Origin: Collybiopsis luxurians FD-317 M1
Lineage: Eukaryota > Basidiomycota > Agaricomycetes > Agaricales > Omphalotaceae
Assembly (NCBI GenBank): GCA_000827265.1
Contig: KN834754.1
Span: forward strand, 760,831 to 824,830
Length of the DNA stretch: 64,000 bases
Reading direction: 5' to 3'
Of this stretch, positions 11,176 to 22,612 are shown in pieces. The first letter of the stretch is position 1, and each line of letters opens with the position of its first letter. Made by a program: the position numbers and the translations under genes. The notes beneath the pieces are model-generated. The model was given only the letters and a program-made list of their open reading frames with translations. It was not told where the DNA came from and did no database searches.

Positions 11176-13166
11176 ATGTCAGCTATTAACCATTTGGCCA
11201 GAGGCCGCGCATGCATCGACTGCAGGTTAGTCGGTCAGATCAGATTTTAAATATTGACCATCATCATCCAGTGATCCTCTGTTTATCCAGGAGACGGAAA
11301 GTAGTCAGTCTTCGCCGTAGTAGCTTTCAAATTCTTCTTCTAATGGCTTTTGAAGAAATGCGACGGTGCACTGCCTGCGTGCAAACGTTGTGTCGCAGGT
11401 GGACATGGTCTTGATTGCGAATACGCAGATGAACGGGCAAAAACTCGCGTTCAGCTCCTCGAAGATAGCATCAAAACTCTGGAAGCAAAAATTGCAGAAT
11501 TGCAGAGCCCTGCACCTCTTCAGCACCCTGTTCTCATAATACACGTTCCTGGACGTGGTGGCTTCGCTCAGAGGAATTCCGACTCTCCTTTACGTCTGGT
11601 ACGACCTGAACCCACTGTACCTCCTGTTTCCAACCTATCCCTCCCAGACTGTTGGTGGGAGTTGCCCGAACTGCCCTTGGAAATATCTAAGCTTTTGTGA
11701 GTGCCGTAACCTGTATGCATCATAAGAAGAATGCTCATGTGTTCTAGCATGGACTATTTCGCTCTCATTGCCTATCAGCTTGGATTCTTTATGCACGGAC
11801 CTCGGCTTGTCCAAGCCATGTTCCCGTCATCTAAACAGTCAGAATTACATTTGCCATCCCCCAACCTCGTCAATGCTATCTACTTGTGGGGAATACATTT
11901 GTCCGAGGATGAAAGATTTCTCGAACATGAATCTACCTTCTTGGAGCGTGCAGTCCAATTTGACCTGAAAGGTCAGCAGTCTCATCATGTCGTTCACAAT
12001 ATCCAAGCGGAAATCCTCCTTGCCAACTATTTTCTCCGTCGCGGTAAACCTAGCTCCGCGATGCATCGTCTTCATTCCGCGATCTCTCTATGCATAAGCT
12101 ACGGGCTGCACAAACAGGCGTCTCCCCAGTCTGCTGCTCTACGCCTACCTCCGCCGCGCGATTCGGTCGAGCAAGGCGAGCGAATCGACGCTTTCTGGGC
12201 TGCTTTGTTTTTTTACAAGCTTTTATCTGTTCAAGCTCATACGTCCTCCAGAGTTTCAGTCATTGTGGACGAAATGGTTGACACGCCGTTTTCGCTAGAA
12301 ATGAGTGCCTATGAAAGTGTAGGTTACTTTCGTCTCACCAAGATGCACATATTGAATGGACCCCAATAGGGCTCCGTTCCTGCTAATCCCCGCGGAATTT
12401 TAACGTTGAAATCATTTCTCGACGCTCCCGGTAGGGACCCCCCTCAAAGTACGTTGGAATCGATCGTCAAGGCGGCTTCATTGTACGAACGCGCAAGATA
12501 TTTTGGGGTCGAATGGCAATCAGGTAAAGTGTTCATTCACGGCAGAGCAACATCACCTTGATATTCCTGTCCACAGTCCTATGGGATCCGGAGGAGGATA
12601 CCCAATTTCGAAAGTTCGAGCAACAGTTGATCAATTTTATTCAATCATTCCCTCATTTATCGCAGTTCGTCGGTCCTTATACCAACTTTGCCTGGCTTTC
12701 CGCCTCGACGCTATTGCAGCTGGCAGTAATTTATCTGCATAGTTCTCGGAAACATGTGGACTCAAACCAGAAATGTCTGGATGCCGCTCATGCCGCTGCA
12801 AATATGATAACAAACTTCAAGAATGCACAAAGCATACCACTGGTGAATCCTACGATGGGCGTACGTACTTTTTTTTTCTCCGTCAGTTTGCTAAACATGC
12901 CTATAGCATCTGTGGTTCACTGTGTGCGAGACTCTCATTGGCGGAATACGAGAAATGTATCAGCTCAGTGGAGGGAATGTCGTTCATGGCTCCTATGAGC
13001 ACCTCGTCCAGTCACTGAAAGTTATTATCGATGCAATGGAAGCATCCGGGATGAGTAAGTAGGCGCTATTCACTTTTGCCTGCATGCAAGCTGACATCGA
13101 GCGTCAGGCGCCCAACTCATGCGAGTTAATACCATGATAAAGTGCAAAGACCAGAACTCGTCCTAA
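11176..13166 (+). CDS. Zn2Cys6 (Gal4-type) fungal transcription factor
   Basis: A nuclear DNA-binding regulator. I read eight exons: 11176-11225, 11291-11303, 11356-11696, 11748-12318, 12370-12523, 12577-12860, 12907-13054 and 13108-13166. The binuclear zinc cluster is complete at residues ~13-41 as C-IDC-RRRKVK-C-DGALPA-C-KR-C-VAGGHGLD-C. It exists only if a 13-nt second exon ending in GTA before gtcagt is used. A short coiled coil for dimerisation follows (VQLLEDSIKTLEAKIAEL). The rest resembles the fungal-specific middle homology region (MDYFALIAYQLGFF, AILLANYFLRRGK, GLHKQ, ERIDAFWALFFY-type). Target genes are unknown. The adjacent divergent amidohydrolase-like gene is a candidate only because of position. 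Confidence 0.9.
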
Positions 13167-13276
13167 TACCATCCAATTGTAGTCCTTTGATACCCGAAAA
13201 CCCTTCACGAATTGTTTGTATAATAGACAGACTCAGTCCATCTACGAGTCCAAGCCGCTCGCTGTAATCAAGTGCA

Positions 13277-14135
13277 TCATGAGGCGATATCAAACTGTGG
13301 CAGTTTCAATTCACTAACCTCGTCATCGTCCGCTTCCCTCTCTTCTCTGATGAACCTGTCAAAGGCTTCCAGCGCATTTCTGCGCTCCGCTCTCTTGCCT
13401 TGCTCTCTTCCTTCTCGTACCCCAGATTTTCGTCCCTTTTTGACACCCGCCTCAAAGGCCTCCGAATATGTGTCTTCCCACACACGCTGTCGCTCCTCGT
13501 TGAAAGATTTTAACATAGCACTTTTGATCCCTTCCACCCTCCCCTCCTCCCTAGCCCGATAATTGCGAAATTCACTCTGAAGATTTAGGTTCGCCGACCT
13601 TATTTCCTCAGTTTCCCTTTTCGCGGCCAAGGTCTCCTCCTGCAGTCGTACTATTTTAAGCTGACTCTCGCTCAGTTCTTGCTGCCCTCTTGTCAACTGT
13701 TCTTTGTGTCTGTGCAATTCTTCTTGCACTCTGATGGAGTGGATTGCTGATTGCGCCTGTGCCTCCTCCGCTTCTTTTAGCTTTGCAAAAGCCTCTTTCA
13801 ATCTTGCCTCAGCGTACTCTGCTCGAGCGACAGCTTCTTCCGCTCGCCTCGTCTCGTACTCTAATCGGTCATCCCTATCAGACAAGCTTTGAATTTCCTC
13901 AAGAAGCGATTGGATTGACGGTCGATGAAGTTTATGACCGTGCTTCTGGGACACCCTGGAGTGATGAGACTTGGGTTTGGAATGCGGTGACGAGGCTGGA
14001 TGGGCTGGGCGCTCACTAGGCGTCTCTGCGCTGGAGAAATTATGTCGACCCGCTCGATTCAATGGACCTGAGGAACTGCGCTTACTGTTGGCCTCCCTCC
14101 TTATTGGTGGAAACTTCAGAATTTGACAATGACAT
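13277..14135 (-). CDS. Coiled-coil protein, conserved in Agaricomycetes, function unknown
   Basis: Two exons. Exon 1 (14135-14086) begins MSLSNSEVSTNKEGGQ. A gtaagc...ctccag intron joins it in frame to exon 2 (14030-13277). This ATG start replaces a TTG that the open frame would otherwise need. The N-terminal ~40 residues are polar and basic (SKPKSHHSRVSQKHGHK). A long charged coiled coil then runs almost to the end, rich in Glu, Ala, Arg and Gln (RRAEEAVARAEYAEARLKEA and similar). A Gly/Arg segment (GVKKGRKSGVREGREQGKR) and an acidic tail complete it. There are no catalytic motifs. A structural or scaffold role is the most that can be inferred. Confidence 0.8.
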
Positions 14136-14394
14136 CGAGTAAGACGGTGATAGGATACACCTTCAGGAATGTTTAAGTAGTGCTGGCCTGAGATGCAAAG
14201 TCCGCCCTCGTGTCCAACACGCTTACCGCATGTGTATTGAGGCGGTATACATACTGTACTCGCATAGTTTGGACTACGTCACTGAGTCAAGGAGATCAGT
14301 GGGCGTTCTTCCATTTAATTTCTGACGCCCAAAACTATGGATTGGAGCCCTTCACTTGTACATAAAATGATAAAGCGACGACAAAAATATTCCT
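14136..14394. other. Spacer between coiled-coil gene and ALG11
   Basis: This holds the upstream region of the coiled-coil gene and the 3' flank of ALG11, both on the minus strand. I see no repeat, RNA gene or recognisable site in it. Confidence 0.4.
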
Positions 14395-16365
14395 CAGTCC
14401 GAGAAAAGATAACTTCTCCATCCACTCGCGTTCCAACCCTTTTCGAATTCCTCCTCTGAAAATCTTTGAACAGCCCATGTCCTTGCGCGCTGTCGCACAG
14501 CAATATCTTCACTGCTTGATAGTGAAAGAGCAGTATGTAGAGCCTCCGAAAATGTTTCGACGCTATCCGCATGATATCCTGCCGAAAATGTGTCTTCAAT
14601 ATAGCCTCTTAAACGCCATGCACTTCAAGCATACCTGTCGGTTCGCCATTGAATGGAACAACAATATCTTGCAGAGGTCCGCCGGACTTGTGGGCAACAG
14701 GGATCAAACCAGCTGCCTGCCTCGTAGAAAAAGTTCATATCAGATTGAAAGAGCATTAGTGAGACAGACCATGAATTCAACAACGTTGATCCCGAAATGC
14801 TCGTCGAGCATCGTATGAAGGCCAATGGATGCCCTAGCTAGCCAAGCAAGCATTTCGGAATATGGTGCATTCACGATAAATTTCACATGTTTCTATAAAA
14901 ATAAAAAAAGACGAGAAAAATTCAGCAACAATCTGAGTATTATTCATCTATTAAACTCACGTCAACTCCGAGATCTTTGGCCAGAGATTGAAGGTTGTTC
15001 ACCCGAGCTTCATCGTCTGAATTCCGGCATCCACCAATCAATATGAGTTTCACCGAACGCTCGGGATGATTATATTCAGGATGATCGTTCAGCAATCGAT
15101 GGAAAGCTCGTATCTGCATAGGGTGGTCTTTTTCGGGACTGCAGAAAATGAACTCAATATATGACCGACCAAGGCTTTCTCTAATTCCTACCGAAATTGA
15201 GCTAGACTCAATATTACCAGATGTCTTCCATTCAAAGGGAATTTCGACATCTCTCTCGTGTCACAAGGAGGATATACGACTTCAGCTGAGGTTGTTGATC
15301 CGTATTTGTTTCTCAAAAGCCACCTAAATGGAACCACGAAATGCAATCCATCTAGAAGAATGTCGGAGTGACGAAGAGCAGCATTGATGTGATTCTGAGT
15401 CCATGATGAGTTGACCATAATGAAAGCAGCTTTCCGAAGTGACGAGGAGTAGTAGTACATGAAGATGCGGTAATACCTGAACAGTTTGATCAGGGAAGGA
15501 GAGCCATTTCAAGGAAAATGATAACTTACAAGAGTTTTGCTCGACTAAGCCACGACGAGGACGAGATTCTGTCCGAGTTGTTGTGCCACTTTTTCTGTGA
15601 TCTAACTCGAGCTAACATGTTGATACTGATAGTTGGGTAATGAATGTAGGCGCCGATAGGAATGCCCGCTAACAAGGTGACAACGTGAAATGTAAATGCG
15701 TATCCCATAGTATCTACATTTTCCCCAGTTAACCAGAATTAGCGAGTAGCAGAGAGCAGCAAAAGCTGAAACGCGCACCAATATAGAGGTCTGGAATGAG
15801 TTTCAACATAGCTTCCCATGCAAGATACATGGAACCGATGCTTTGACCCAATAGCGTGAAATATGGCCATGTGGAATCTTCAACGAACTTGCGCGAAGTT
15901 AAAAACACAAACTCGAGGCTTTTAGGATCAAGTGTTATGTCAAAACGCGTCTTTTACTGGTCATCAACGAATTGTAATCCAGAGAGGCAGATTTGCGCAC
16001 TTTGACCTTTGATATAATCTCCTCTTTTGTTGCATCTGTGTCTCCACTGTAGACGATGTAAACGAGATTCGGTTCATTTCGCTGCAGGGCAGCTATGGCT
16101 GTCCATAGAACGCGTTCTCCTCCTCCTCCGGCGTTACTAAAGAGCAGTCAAAAGACTTGATAAAGCATACATAAACTGGCATAGCTAACCAGTAAGGGTG
16201 AAAGAACCCCACCAGCTTAGAATTGGAACTGCGGCCCAGTCTCTTTAAAACCTCTGCTCGTCGTATACGATTGGACGTTCGGATGTTTGCGATATAAATG
16301 GAAATGAGTGCCCATGATAAACCTGCACAAGCAAGAATCAAAAGAAGGAATGATGATACGGCCAT
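14395..16365 (-). CDS. ALG11: ALG11, GDP-Man:Man3GlcNAc2-PP-dolichol alpha-1,2-mannosyltransferase
   Basis: An ER-membrane glycosyltransferase (GT4) that adds the fourth and fifth mannoses to the dolichol-linked oligosaccharide on the cytosolic face. An N-terminal anchor ([19 protein letters not shown]) is followed by the family signature [15 protein letters not shown], split by an intron inside the Cys codon. Then come [76 protein letters not shown] and LILIGGCRN. The C-terminal part has [14 protein letters not shown], the nucleotide-sugar-binding region, and ends WRSYLFSD. There are many short introns. The stop is at 14395-14397, read from the tail frame after a gtatgc...cggcag intron. Length and motif order match the family. 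Confidence 0.95.
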
Positions 16366-16583
16366 GGTAAATGAAAGTAGTATAGAGCACGAAAGTCGCG
16401 ACGTGTAAGCGCTTAATGATCTTTCAGCGCTTATTTGCCGACATCACTGCTCATGATCAAACGTGTTCGAAATGTCCAAGGGTTAACCAAACATCATGAA
16501 ATCATTGTCAGATACATAGTAGATAACAAGAGGAAGAGGTTTCATTTTTAGCCGTGTCCTGCTAGATCCAAGCTTGAAAGTTA

Positions 16584-18558
16584 TCAAAGCGACCCCGAAC
16601 ATACACCTTCCACCCACTCCGTGTCGCTTCGCACCTTAGTGAGGTTCTCATAACCATTTTCTGTGATAAGTACTACGTCCTCTATTCTCACTCCTCCTAC
16701 GCTCTCATACTTCTTCAACACCTCTTGGTTGATATGCTTCGAGTCACGAACAGGAGCAATTAGATGAGGTGAGAAGTAACACCCTGGCTCTACAGTCTAC
16801 AGAAAAAAGTCAGACGAACAATGATCTGAACTAGACAGAGCTACTACTTACAACAACCATGTTCTTCTGCAGTGGCAATCTAAGTCTTAGGTATGTATAA
16901 AAGCTCTCATGCCCAATAGTCGAGGCCTTTGTGATCGTTGGATTAGAGGCAGGCTTACTCGCGCTTGGAACATCATGGACATCCATTCCAAGACTATGAC
17001 CGAGGCCATGGGGGAAGAAAGCCGAGCTAATCCCTGAAGCAAGGATCTTCTCTTCATCATGTTCCGAGTCCCAGCTTCCATCACCAGCTGGAGCTGTTGA
17101 GGAAATGGAAGAAGGTGAAGGTGACTTGAATATGCCAAGGCGCTGGAAACCTTTGACGAGAATGCGATGACAGAGAAGGTGGACTGCATCCCAGTGTACC
17201 TCTGGCTTGATCATATCCATAGCCACCTAATCCGAAAGTTCTAGTCTTTGGTCAAAAAAGCGTGGAGAAAGGGGACGGACTTTCTGCATCTCGAGTACTA
17301 GATCATAGATTGCTCTTGCCTCTGGCGTAAACTTTCCTCCATTTCCAACAGGCATGGTCCGTGTGATGTCTGATGCGTAACAGTTCCATTCACAACCAGC
17401 GTCGATTAACAAGACTTGGGGATTTAGTTCTCGTGCACCGCCATTTGCGAAATCGTTCCGATTATAATGGTCGTGGGGGTGAACAGGTCCCCAAGCAAAT
17501 TCTCGGTCGTTACAGCAGTAATGTAGAGTGCTGGCTCTAGTCGATGCCGCTACAATGGGCAGATACGCTTGATGGACAGCACTAGGAGAAAGTCAGATCG
17601 AATATTTAGGCAAAAGAAGTTTCTGACCCTTCTCGCCGGCACGAAGCGACAAAGACAGCTTCAGCTTCAGCCTCCTTCTCAATCAGCCATTCTCCTGGCA
17701 ATAAAGGTCGATCCACACTTGCGCCTGGATCACGTTTGATGGCACCCTTGACTGCCATTCCTAAGACGCGCATGACTACCTCGTGAGCTCGCGAGCTGAT
17801 TTCGTTTGCTTTGCGAATCAATGCAATTTCCGTTTCATCCTTGATCAATCTAGCCTGATGTAGTGCTGGAAGTAAAAAGAGGTCACTAATTGCAGCATCC
17901 TTATGTGAGAGTACAAGATCCGTAAACTCTGCTGAGATGACAGGGAACAAAGGTGATGCTCGAGGAAGAGTGTGAAACATTGCGTCAGGAAAGGCTTTGA
18001 GCAAAGTATTCAAAGCTTCAGGAATGGCCGCGGGATGATCCGTCTTTGTTACGTCGTGAGTTTGGGAAGCAGCTTCGAGCGAGGGATTTGGGGGAGACCA
18101 CATTATATCCTCCAGTTCAGACTTGGGAATGAACAGTTCGATTGATGGTTTCTGGGCAAGACCAGTGCCATCTTGGAATGCGATCAGAAGAAATGATGAA
18201 GGAACTGTACATCCTGAGAGATAATAAAAGTTTGATTCCTGCCTGAAAACGATCTCCCTGTGAGAGCGACTGGTTGAGAATTGGATCGAGTATTGGACGA
18301 GTTAAAAAATTAAACCTGTCAGTGTCATTCCTATAGGGCGTAACCTCGCCGGCTAGAAGAAGAATTTGAGGCTAAATCTTGTGTCAACGACATTGCAGAT
18401 CTTCGATGATAACAGGCTTACATACTCTGGCCTTTTCCGAAGCAGGAAGAAGCTTCAAGAGCTGGTGAAAAGTAGCCAGGGCATGATTGCTTGCTGTACG
18501 GCCGTTGGATATGAGGTCTCATTCAAAGGAAGACGTACAACTTACCAGGATAGACCAT
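16584..18558 (-). CDS. Xaa-Pro aminopeptidase/prolidase (M24B, PEPP-like)
   Basis: A metallopeptidase cleaving N-terminal residues before proline. An AMP_N domain ([33 protein letters not shown]) precedes the pita-bread catalytic fold with [31 protein letters not shown] (both metal-binding Asp), [17 protein letters not shown] (metal and substrate His) and the Glu-containing VEPGCYF and GGVRIEDVV. All expected ligands are present. The coding sequence starts with a 13-nt exon (18558-18546, ATG plus three codons and one base). A gtaagt donor then joins it to [15 protein letters not shown]. No mitochondrial presequence is visible, so a cytosolic enzyme is likelier than an ICP55 type. It is divergent from RRP42 across 45 bp. 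Confidence 0.93.
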
Positions 18559-18603
18559 GATGGTGTACTCAAAGGAGCTAGGCACGGGCGCCAAAAAACC
18601 TGC
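18559..18603. promoter_or_regulatory. 45-bp divergent spacer, PEPP-like / RRP42
   Basis: Only 45 bp lie between the two opposing ATG codons. Both 5' untranslated regions and the core promoter must fit here or overlap the neighbouring coding region. No TATA box is visible; a small A-rich run (ccaaaaaacc) is present. Confidence 0.6.
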
Positions 18604-19745
18604 ATGGCTTCCACTTCCATCTCGAAAGCAGAACAGTCCTATATCCTGGCTGGAATCCTCGCAAATCCTCCTCGCAGAGCCGACGGACGTGATTTACACG
18701 ATTTTCGAGCAATTTCGTTAGAAACTGGTATAGCCCCACTTTCCAATGGTAGTGCTCGGCTCAATATTGGTCGAAATCCACACGATGGCAGCGGCGGGAC
18801 AGAAATTCTAGCGGCCGTAAAGTTAGAAGTAGAAACTTCTGGAGACGGGGGCCGTGTTTCTTGCAGTGTAACTTGGTATGTTCTATCTTCATTGGACAGT
18901 TTTCCAGACTGAATGTTGTCAAGGTAGTTCTCCTTCGGCTTATCCCCACCTGCCTTCAGGAGCTCTAGATGACCTCCAGCACGATCTTACTGCTGTTATT
19001 CACTCCACTCTCTCACACCCGTCTCTATATCCCAAAAATCTCGATATAATACCCGGAAAAAAGTCGTGGTTACTCAATCTCGATCTTCTTGTCATGGCTG
19101 ATGCGGGAAACGTTTACGATGCGCTGTTCATGGCCGCTCGTGCTGCATTATGGGACACCAAGGTACCGAGAACGCAAAAAGTCGAATACAAAAGTCCAGA
19201 AAGTCTCTCCACTGCCTCGGACGTTATGGACGTAGATCAAGACACATCGAGTGGATTTGATACAAGAAAGGTATCTAATGCAGTTGATTTCGAACTGCCT
19301 GATTACTGGGATGAAGGGCAAGCTCTGAACGGCAGAGAAAAATGGCCAGTTGCTATTACGTTGAACCTGGTGTGTTACATTTTGGTCTTCCCCTGGTCGA
19401 ATATCGAAGATAAACTAGGTTTCCGACACGCATTTTGTCGATGCAACGTTGCAAGAAGAGGCTTCATGCGTTTTGCGATTACTTCTCGTCTACTCGTTTG
19501 AATCACCTACTTCGCCTACTATTCAATGCATACGAACGTTCGGCTCTGTTGAACTGAATAAACCGTATGTAAGGAATTTGATCAAGGCAGGTTCCTATTT
19601 ACTAGCTGTATTTCTACCCTCACATCCCCGCCAGCATGCGGAAAATTATACGAAAGAGATGATCACTTCTCTTACTGCAAAACTCGTAGACGAAGATATT
19701 CGACGGAATCAAAAGGCCAGGGATAGGTTTGTGAAACGAAAATAG
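18604..19745 (+). CDS. RRP42: Exosome complex subunit RRP42 (RNase PH-like)
   Basis: A non-catalytic RNase PH-fold subunit of the RNA exosome hexameric ring, acting in the nucleus and cytoplasm in rRNA processing and RNA decay. The start MASTSISKAEQSYILAGI is followed by the family's RADGRDLHDFRAI, GSARLNIG, GTEILAAVKLEVE, and after intron 1 (gtatgt...gtag) SPSAYPHLP, LDDLQHDL, DLLVMADAGNVYDALFMAA, LPDYWDEGQAL and VSDTHFVDATLQEEASC. The tail KEMITSLTAKLVDEDIR is reached after a phase-0 gtaagg...cgccag intron. Reading straight through that intron is also open, so this splice is probable rather than certain. Confidence 0.92.
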
Positions 19746-20738
19746 CTATCTGTTATTTGTATGATTATACCTCGAGTCAAGTTGCGAAAAGCTCTTGTGC
19801 ATCCTGATCCCCTACATTGAGACTGCCTCCCATTGGGAAGAGATTCGAGTGCTGTGCTGATCCATCCGATAACAGTTGGTAGCCTTACATGTACCTTTGT
19901 ACATAATGCGGTGTAGCCGCACTGATGCTCGCGTATGCCTCAGTTGCCTGGTGATGCGATGTATTACTTCAATTCTCTGCTCTATTTTACAGCAAATACT
20001 ATCTGTACCACGCGGGCCTGCTGTGAATCGCATGGTTCTGGATCAATGTTGAATGTTGAATGCTAATGTACTTAGGCCACAGATCTCCTTTTCCATGACA
20101 AAATCTGCCACCTCCTTGCACGCGACCAAACCTTCTCGGGCTACCATTGTGCTTTTATTCTCTTCCATCTGCTACTTGTCGTAATGATTCGAAATCGGTG
20201 TGCCTTTCCCCAGGTTTTGGCACCCATCTCACACCAGGAAAACCCATCCAACGTCGTTCAACTGATTTTTCCAAACTATTCACGATTATAGACTATAATT
20301 GATGACCTACCTACTAGATTCTACCAACAGCGATATAACGAACATTATGTGCGTGTTCCCAAATGGCGGAGATGCTTGATAAAGTCGATAAAGCCCAGGG
20401 TAATCAAACTCCCTTTAGAGATCTCACAACGATCTTTTCTGTTCCCAGTCTATTGAAGTAGAGTTGCTTAGCATCTCTGCTCGCTCTTCTTTGCTACGCT
20501 AATGCCATGTTTAGCAAATTCAACGTGTACGATTTTCAAAATCGTAACTTCGCCAAGTTGGCCTTATGCGTATTCTGTCTGTCTATGTTCATTTTTCATC
20601 AACTTGTGATAGTCGCCTGTCCGGTCAGTTGACTGAACAGCCCTACTGCGTTCCTCGAGATGTGCTCGCTCTTGAATACTTAAAACGAGGATGTTGCTGT
20701 GGTTGCAAGGAGAGCACCCAGGTCCCCTCTCATTCGGA
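19746..20738. other. Non-coding spacer upstream of the lipase gene
   Basis: These 993 bp contain the RRP42 3' flank and the lipase promoter. No ORF with fungal protein character or tRNA was seen. A perfect 19-bp palindrome (TACGATTTT-C-AAAATCGTA, 20528-20546) lies about 190 bp before the lipase start and could be a binding site. Short tandem pieces such as tgttgaatgttgaatg occur near 20047. Confidence 0.5.
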
Positions 20739-22138
20739 ATGCACTTTTTGCTCTTTTCCTTCGCACTCAGTGCGCTAGGCTCATCATGTCTAGCAAGCCC
20801 TTTGTCTGTGGGACGTAGGACGGTTACCACCCTCTCAGCTGCGGAGCTTTCGAGCTTTGCCCCATTTACCCAATTTGCTCGGGCAGCATACTGTGACGGT
20901 TTTCAGGATTGGACTTGTGGAGGTACATATGATATCTTTTCCTCTTCTCCCAGAGTGTTGACCTTGCCGCAGACGCATGCAAAGCCAACGCGGATTTCCA
21001 ATTGACCCTGGCTGGTGGAGACGGGAATGATATCCAGAATTGTATGCTTACTTGGATCTTGTTGAGGTCGACACTTTGCTGACCTGTTTCGGACCAGATT
21101 TTGTTGGGTGAACATGCTCTACTCTGCTGAAATTTGTAGGGGACTGACCAGAAGCTTCAAAGCTTCTCCCCGTCATTGCAGAGCATAATTGTTTCACATG
21201 AGGGTACAGATCCGCTACAACTGTAAGGGCACGAAATTTTTGCAGACCGACGATGCAGAGGCTCATTTCAGCTTTAGCGAATCTGATTTGACTGACGTCG
21301 AGGTCCTGCTGGTCGGCCTGGATTCCACGCTATTTCCGGGTGTTTCTTCTAGCGTACAAGTGCACGACGGATTTAGGAACGAGCATGCAAAGACTGCTAG
21401 TGCTATTCTTGGTGCAGTGAAGTCGTTGATGAGCTCAAAAAACACCAAGAACGTTGTTGCTGTAAGTACCATTCTTCTACTCTGTTCGCGTCCTGTAAAA
21501 AAAACAGAACGTAACAGGTTGGGCACTCTCTCGGAGGTGCTCTTGCGGAACTCGACTCCCTGTTTTTAGCTTTGAACTTGCCTTCCGGGACCAATGTATC
21601 AGCGATCACATACGGAACTCCTCGTAAGGTTCCAATGACTATCTGTCATTCTCATTACTCACCTGTTTTTTGGCATGTACCTAGGTGTGGGCAATCCCGC
21701 GTTTGCTGGGTTAATTGACCAGCATGTCAGCTATTGTGTCTCTGTAAATGTCATATATTTTTGATCCTTACATCTTTTCCAGGTACCAAGTTTTAAGCAC
21801 ATCAATAACGAGGATGACTTGATTCCGATCGTGCCAGGTAAAGAATTCTACATCTTCAGTGTTGCACAATCTTAGCACGCAGAAAATCTAGGCCGTTTCC
21901 TCGGTTATGCACATCCTGCCGGCGAGATTCACATACTCAGTCCGGGAAATGCGGTCGCTTGTCCGGGAGACGATGACGCTGTTGACCCACAATGCACAAT
22001 TGAATCAGTGCCCAATATCTTCGAAGGAAATATCCTCAATCATGTATGTTTGGTTCTTCTCGCCAAAATTATATATATTCACTGGGTGTTTAGTTGGGGC
22101 CTTATGAAGGTATATCGCTAGGCACACTTGCCTGCTGA
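20739..22138 (+). CDS. Secreted class 3 lipase (alpha/beta hydrolase)
   Basis: A triacylglycerol lipase- or feruloyl esterase-like enzyme. A signal peptide (MHFLLFSFALSALGSSCLA) precedes LSSFAPFTQFARAAYCDG. Later exons give SIIVSHEGTDP (oxyanion region), VHDGFRNEHAKTA, the nucleophile elbow GHSLGGA reached after a gtaagt...cag intron, ITYGTPRVGNPAFAG, INNEDDLIPIVPG (acid Asp) and HPAGEIHI (catalytic His). A Cys-containing tail follows, ending GTLAC. The whole triad is present. The junction between DGNDIQN and GTDQKLQSF near 21055-21142 does not splice cleanly in frame with ordinary donors. This means either a non-standard splice, a base error in the GGGG run at 21139-21142, or a frameshift. 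Confidence 0.85.
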
Positions 22139-22612
22139 GCAGAAATACATGCTGGAGAAAAATGTCTGAGTGTACGATTATGTGGCGAATGGAAAGTTGA
22201 GTAAGATGTAGTGTTCTCAGGAGTCGGGAAAATTATGAGATATAACTAGCATCAACAGCCAGCGTGGGCTCTGCTTGCTTGAGTTGAGCAATGAGATCAT
22301 GAGGGACTTATGTTTTACCCTGTGAAATGAAACGAGAGCCGATTGATTACATAAAGACAAGATGTTGAGCGGCAACAGACCCGCGGGCCGCCGAGACAGT
22401 ACCAGTTGCTCGCCGTGGCAACCCGATTCCCATATGTCCCCCGTTTTTGTCCAGTCAGTATTACTCTGAATTATTTCAATTTCACTTTTACCATTAGTCA
22501 CGTGAATAGAGTTTCTTAATCTTTGACTTTTTCACGAACGACTTGATCTTCTTCGCGAACTGCAAGGGCGGCTAGCCAGGCTACGCTTTGACGGCAAATT
22601 CGAATCGCAATC
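22139..22612. other. Spacer, lipase 3' flank and promoter of the LARGE-like gene
   Basis: These 474 bp have no supportable ORF. The last ~60 bp before the ATG at 22613 are mixed pyrimidine and GC-rich, as is common for promoters of this genome. Nothing else was recognised. Confidence 0.4.

Noticed and set aside
13272..13562. Plus-strand Ser-rich ORF
   Set aside because: Antisense shadow of the coiled-coil gene (Glu/Arg codons read as Ser/Leu on the other strand).
14060..14062. TTG as start of the coiled-coil gene
   Set aside because: A clean gtaagc...ctccag intron links an upstream ATG exon (14135-14086) in frame, so no alternative start codon is needed.
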